10,042 bases of DNA, from positions 1 to 10,042 of the forward strand of contig CAZMXI010000176.1 in NCBI GenBank assembly GCA_964570205.1, written 5' to 3'. Source of the DNA: CAZMXI01 sp964570205. Lineage in GTDB: Bacteria > Planctomycetota > Phycisphaerae > Tepidisphaerales > Tepidisphaeraceae. Below are positions 7,148 through 10,042 of the stretch, piece by piece. Each line of letters opens with the position of its first letter. The first letter of the stretch is position 1. The position numbers were made by a program, and so were the translations under genes. The notes below the pieces were generated by a model, which was not told the DNA's origin, searched no databases, and saw only the letters and a list, made by a program, of their open reading frames with translations.

Positions 7148-7182
7148 AAGCCGCGGGTCGAGGCTGCCTCGACCCGCGGCTT
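7148..7182. terminator. Near-perfect 35-nt palindrome, probable terminator of the porin gene
   Basis: Seventeen bases beginning AAGCCGCGGGTCGAGG (7148-7164) are exactly complementary to 7166-7182 around a single central T; in RNA this gives a 16-bp GC-rich stem with a 3-nt loop. It starts 26 nt after the porin stop codon. The tail TTGGCTTCTTGG on the plus strand is only moderately T-rich. The position between two same-strand genes favours termination or 3'-end protection of the porin mRNA. Confidence 0.75.
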
Positions 7183-7256
7183 GGCTTCTTGGGCGTCCGG
7201 CACTGGTCAGCCTCAACCTCCCGGCCCCTGGCAGCCGATAAGTGGATTATTGGACG

Positions 7257-9887
7257 ATGCAACTGCGCGCCTTCATCTTCCTGTGGATCCTGCCGGCCGC
7301 CGCGATGGCGTCGCAATCGCCGGCGGCGAACCGCATCCTGCGCAACATCGACTTCGAGGAGCGCCGGCTGGGCAATCCCGAGGAACTGCCGATGCACTGG
7401 ACGAAGGTGGCCGGCGCGGGCATGCCCCACTATGTCAACGGGCAGCTCGCGACCGACTGCTTCCGCTCCGGGCGGTACAGCTTTCGGTTCGACCTCAATG
7501 GCGGCTCGCTGGCGTATCGATACGACCCGGGGCAGATCAAGGTGCAGCCCCGCGCCCACTACCGCGTCGAGGCGTTCGTCCGGACGACCATCCTGCCCAA
7601 CGCTCGCGCCCGCCTGACCGCCTATTTCACAGACGAGGACCGGAAGCCCATTGTCACGTCCATGCGTCATTCCGAGCTGTACGCGGCCAGGCGGGAGGAT
7701 GAGCCATGGAAGCAACTGCAACTGGAGCTGACCGCCGACAGCCATGCGCGGTCGCTGGTCATGGAACTGGCGCTGCTGCAACCGGCGGCCTACAGCGCCG
7801 GCAAGCTGGGCGACCAGGCGTTGTATCCGCAGGACATTCGGGGCTCGGCGTGGTTCGATGACATCACCGTGTCGCAGGTGCCCAAGGTCAAGATGAGCAC
7901 GCAGAGGGCGGGCAACATCTTCCGCCAGGGCGATGCCCTGGCGCTGACGGTGCTGGTGAACGACCGATCGACGGACGATTTGGCCGCCCAGCTCGTGATC
8001 CGCAACGCCGAGGGCAAGACGGTCTACCAGCGCAGCGGCGCGCTGGACATGTCGTCGGCCGAGGAGCTCGGGCCAAGCCTCAAGCGCATGCGGCTGGTGC
8101 TGCCCGACCTGGCGGCCGGCTGGTACGAGGCCGCGCTGGTCATGACAAGCCAGGGGCAGTTCGTCGGGCGGCAGAGCCTGCACCTGGTGCAGCTTGCCGA
8201 CGCGGCCGTTTACCGGCCGGATGAACGCTTTGGCATCATCGCCACGGACCTGGGTTTCGACGGCTGGAGCGAGTTGCCGGACATTCTGCCATATCTTTCT
8301 GCCGGGCGGGTGAAGCTGGCCCTGTGGAACAGGCACGAAGACCTGCGCCGCGAGCATGCGGCGATGTTCGACCAGCTTCTGGTCAGGCTGGGCGAGTTGA
8401 AGATCACCCCCACCGCCTGCCTGATCGACCTGCCTCCCGGCATCGCCGGGCAGCTCAAGGCCCCGGCATGGTCCGAGTTGCTGGGTGCCCGGGCAGAGGT
8501 GTGGCAGCCACAGCTCGCGTACATGGTCTCGCGGCATGCCAACCACCTGGACCGCTGGCAGCTTGGCGCTGATGGGACCGATGCGTTTGTCATCAACAGC
8601 GACATGAGGCGGGTTTATGACCTGCTGTACGGCGAATTCTCGAAGCTGATGCAGAAGCCGGACCTGGCGATGCCCTGGCCGGCGTGGGCGGAGATGTCGG
8701 GTGAGCTTCCGGCGACGATCGCGCTGTCGGTGCATCCGTCGGTCCTGCCGCACCGTTTGCCGCTGTACATGCAGGAGATGGGCCAGCACGAGGGGCACAA
8801 CCTGGCCTTGACGCTGCAACTGCTCGACCGGGACCGCTACGGCCGCGAGTTGCAGATTCGCGACCTGGCGCAGCGGGTGATCTACGCGCTGTCGGCCGGG
8901 GCGAGCCGGATCGATGTGCCGCTGCCGTTCACGGTGGCGAGGGAGGATGGCGACCTGGTGAAGCAGCCGCAGGAACTGCTGATGATCCTGCGGACGCTGA
9001 CCAGCACGCTGGGGTCGGCGACATTCAAGGGCAAGGTGCCCGTGGCCGAGGGCGTCGAGGCGTTTCTGTTCGATCGGGACGGCGTGGGCATCCTGGCGTT
9101 GTGGGACCAGGGCACCAGCGGAGGCACGCGCGAACTGTCGCTGTCGCTGGGCCAGAAGCCGCGTGCCATCGACCTGTGGGGCAATGTAACCCCCCTGCTG
9201 CGTGTAGCGGGCAATGCCACCGAGCAGGTAAGGCTTGCCGTCGGGCCGACGCCGATGTTCCTGGTGGACATCGACGGGCAGCTCGCGCAGATGCGGGCAT
9301 CGGTGCGTTTCGACCGGCCGCTGATCGAGTCGAGCTTCCAGCCGCACACGCGTAAGGTGCGGTTCGGGAACCCGTATGGCACGGCGATGGCCGGCAGCCT
9401 GCGGCTGAAGGGGCCGGCGGGATGGAGCATCAAGCCGCCGGTGCTGGCATTCAACGTGAATCCCGGGGAGACGTTCGAGCAGGATGTGGTGATCGAGTTT
9501 CCGTACAACAGCTACGCCGGGAACAAGCTGATCGAGGCGGAGTTGAAGTTCCAGGATGCCCGCGTGGCCGCCACGATCGTGCCGCTGACGCTGCGGCTGG
9601 GGCTGTCGGATGTGGGGATGCAGACGATGGCGATCCGGGATGGCAAGGACATTCTGGTGCAGCAGACGATCACGAACTATGGCGATGCGCCGATCGACTA
9701 CACGGCATTCTGTATCGCGCCCGGGCACCCGCGCGAGGAGCGGCTGGTGACGAACCTGGCGCCGGGGCGCAGCACGATCAAGCTCTATCGCCTGCCGGAC
9801 GCCAGGGAAGGTACGCAGAAGATCCGCACAGGGGTGAAACAGCTCCAGGGGACGCGGATTCTGAATGATGAGGTTGAGGTGCAGTGA
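7257..9887 (+). CDS. Large secreted protein: CBM-like, degenerate glycosidase-like barrel, NEW3-like domain
   Basis: I do not recognise a named family for this 876-residue exported protein. The ATG at 7257 gives a signal peptide (MQLRAFIFLWILPAAAMA); a GTG 15 nt upstream adds only five residues and has no better ribosome-binding site. Residues about 25-207 look like a carbohydrate-binding beta-sandwich: NIDFE near the start, GRYSFRFDL in the middle and WFDDITV at the end. Residues about 207-313 look like an Ig-like module ending GWYEAALVMTSQG. Residues about 325-585 resemble a (beta/alpha)8 glycosidase barrel, but RWQLGADGTD (433-442) stands where many clan GH-A enzymes have a W-x-x-x-N-E-P acid/base motif. 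A beta module (about 600-675, ILALWDQG and IDLWGNVTPL) follows, and PAGWSIKPP...NPGETF (720-740) suggests a NEW3/NPCBM-associated domain. A carbohydrate-binding or glycosidase-derived role outside the cytoplasm is inference. Confidence 0.8.
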   Translation: MQLRAFIFLWILPAAAMASQSPAANRILRNIDFEERRLGNPEELPMHWTKVAGAGMPHYVNGQLATDCFRSGRYSFRFDLNGGSLAYRYDPGQIKVQPRAHYRVEAFVRTTILPNARARLTAYFTDEDRKPIVTSMRHSELYAARREDEPWKQLQLELTADSHARSLVMELALLQPAAYSAGKLGDQALYPQDIRGSAWFDDITVSQVPKVKMSTQRAGNIFRQGDALALTVLVNDRSTDDLAAQLVIRNAEGKTVYQRSGALDMSSAEELGPSLKRMRLVLPDLAAGWYEAALVMTSQGQFVGRQSLHLVQLADAAVYRPDERFGIIATDLGFDGWSELPDILPYLSAGRVKLALWNRHEDLRREHAAMFDQLLVRLGELKITPTACLIDLPPGIAGQLKAPAWSELLGARAEVWQPQLAYMVSRHANHLDRWQLGADGTDAFVINSDMRRVYDLLYGEFSKLMQKPDLAMPWPAWAEMSGELPATIALSVHPSVLPHRLPLYMQEMGQHEGHNLALTLQLLDRDRYGRELQIRDLAQRVIYALSAGASRIDVPLPFTVAREDGDLVKQPQELLMILRTLTSTLGSATFKGKVPVAEGVEAFLFDRDGVGILALWDQGTSGGTRELSLSLGQKPRAIDLWGNVTPLLRVAGNATEQVRLAVGPTPMFLVDIDGQLAQMRASVRFDRPLIESSFQPHTRKVRFGNPYGTAMAGSLRLKGPAGWSIKPPVLAFNVNPGETFEQDVVIEFPYNSYAGNKLIEAELKFQDARVAATIVPLTLRLGLSDVGMQTMAIRDGKDILVQQTITNYGDAPIDYTAFCIAPGHPREERLVTNLAPGRSTIKLYRLPDAREGTQKIRTGVKQLQGTRILNDEVEVQ

Positions 9888-9897
9888 GGGAGGGCAT

Positions 9898-9932
9898 GGA
9901 CAAGGCGATACGGCGGCACGGGGACAAGGCGA
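9898..9932. repeat. Two copies of an 11-nt direct repeat, 24-nt period
   Basis: GGACAAGGCGA occurs at 9898-9908 and again at 9922-9932, each followed by a near-identical ACGG (TACGG, then GACGG). The copies begin 11 nt after the stop codon of the secreted-protein gene, in non-coding sequence. The spacing and similarity suggest a degenerated tandem repeat. Confidence 0.6.
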
Positions 9933-10042
9933 GACGGGGCATGCAGAGTGGAATCTGTACTGTGGGACATTGTGGGACAAAATGGGACATGGATGGGGTG
10001 TAAAGTGCTGGGGGACAGTGGTTTGGGGGAAATGGGGGGGGG
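9921..10042. repeat. G-rich repeat tract with five GGGACA words, three phased at 10 nt
   Basis: GGGACA begins at 9921, 9964, 9974, 9984 and 10012; the middle three are exactly 10 nt apart (contexts TGTGGGACAT, TGTGGGACAA, AATGGGACAT). The plus strand is heavily purine-biased and ends in a run of G at the window edge (from 10034). No gene is supported here. Similar GGGACA/TGTCCC words occur around REP-type and transposase-associated repeats in some bacteria, but no transposase is in view, so the origin is undecided. The tract is cut by the window end. Confidence 0.55.

Noticed and set aside
7059..9980. A 973-codon open frame on the minus strand opposite the secreted-protein gene
   Set aside because: Its translation is rich in His, Arg, Gln and Pro without recognisable motifs, as expected for a GC-rich antisense frame. 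The plus strand here encodes a signal peptide and recognisable domain-like patterns, and the minus frame also runs through the terminator palindrome and into the porin 3' end.

Overview
The window is a dense, GC-rich bacterial chromosome segment with six protein-coding genes and no RNA genes, CRISPR array or intact mobile element that I can see. A Gram-negative-type envelope is implied by a signal-peptide-bearing porin of the phosphate-selective porin O/P type. The gene content fits a member of the Planctomycetota (possibly Phycisphaerae-like): a ferredoxin-type siroheme reductase, a polyprenyl-linked glycan cassette, a porin O/P, and a large secreted multi-domain beta-sandwich/TIM-barrel protein. 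This placement is inference from style of content, not from a marker gene.

Layout. On the minus strand, 76-1749 encodes a NirA-type ferredoxin-dependent nitrite/sulfite reductase. Its upstream region (about 1804-1880) is strikingly AT-rich compared with the rest, and holds a TATAAT box and two inverted repeats that could be operators. Running divergently, on the plus strand, is a three-gene unit: a GT-C multi-membrane-spanning glycosyltransferase (2039-3775), a GT2 glycosyltransferase with a C-terminal membrane domain (3791-5002), and a class I SAM methyltransferase (4999-5601). The last two overlap in ATGA, and the first two are 15 nt apart, so co-transcription is likely. The GT-C gene has no visible ribosome-binding site and a -10-like box 9 nt before its ATG, so it may be leaderless.

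A separate unit follows: an outer-membrane porin (5724-7121) with a strong Shine-Dalgarno, closed by a near-perfect 35-nt palindrome that looks like a terminator (7148-7182). Then comes a large exported protein of 876 residues (7257-9887) with a carbohydrate-binding-like N-terminus, a degenerate glycosidase-like centre and a NEW3-like C-terminal domain. The window ends in a G-rich, purine-biased stretch of short repeats (9898-10042).

How the genes fit together. The GT2 protein probably loads a sugar onto a polyprenyl phosphate, the GT-C enzyme would use such a lipid-linked sugar on the outer side of the membrane, and the methyltransferase could modify a sugar or other acceptor. The porin and the secreted protein also act in the envelope or outside it. 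The reductase stands alone, with no transporter, nitrate reductase or sulfate-assimilation gene in view, so its substrate is not settled by context. I did not find a clear undescribed defence or mobile system; the most interesting leads are the control region of the reductase, the glycosidase-like protein that appears to lack its catalytic Asn-Glu, and the 10-nt-phased GGGACA repeats.
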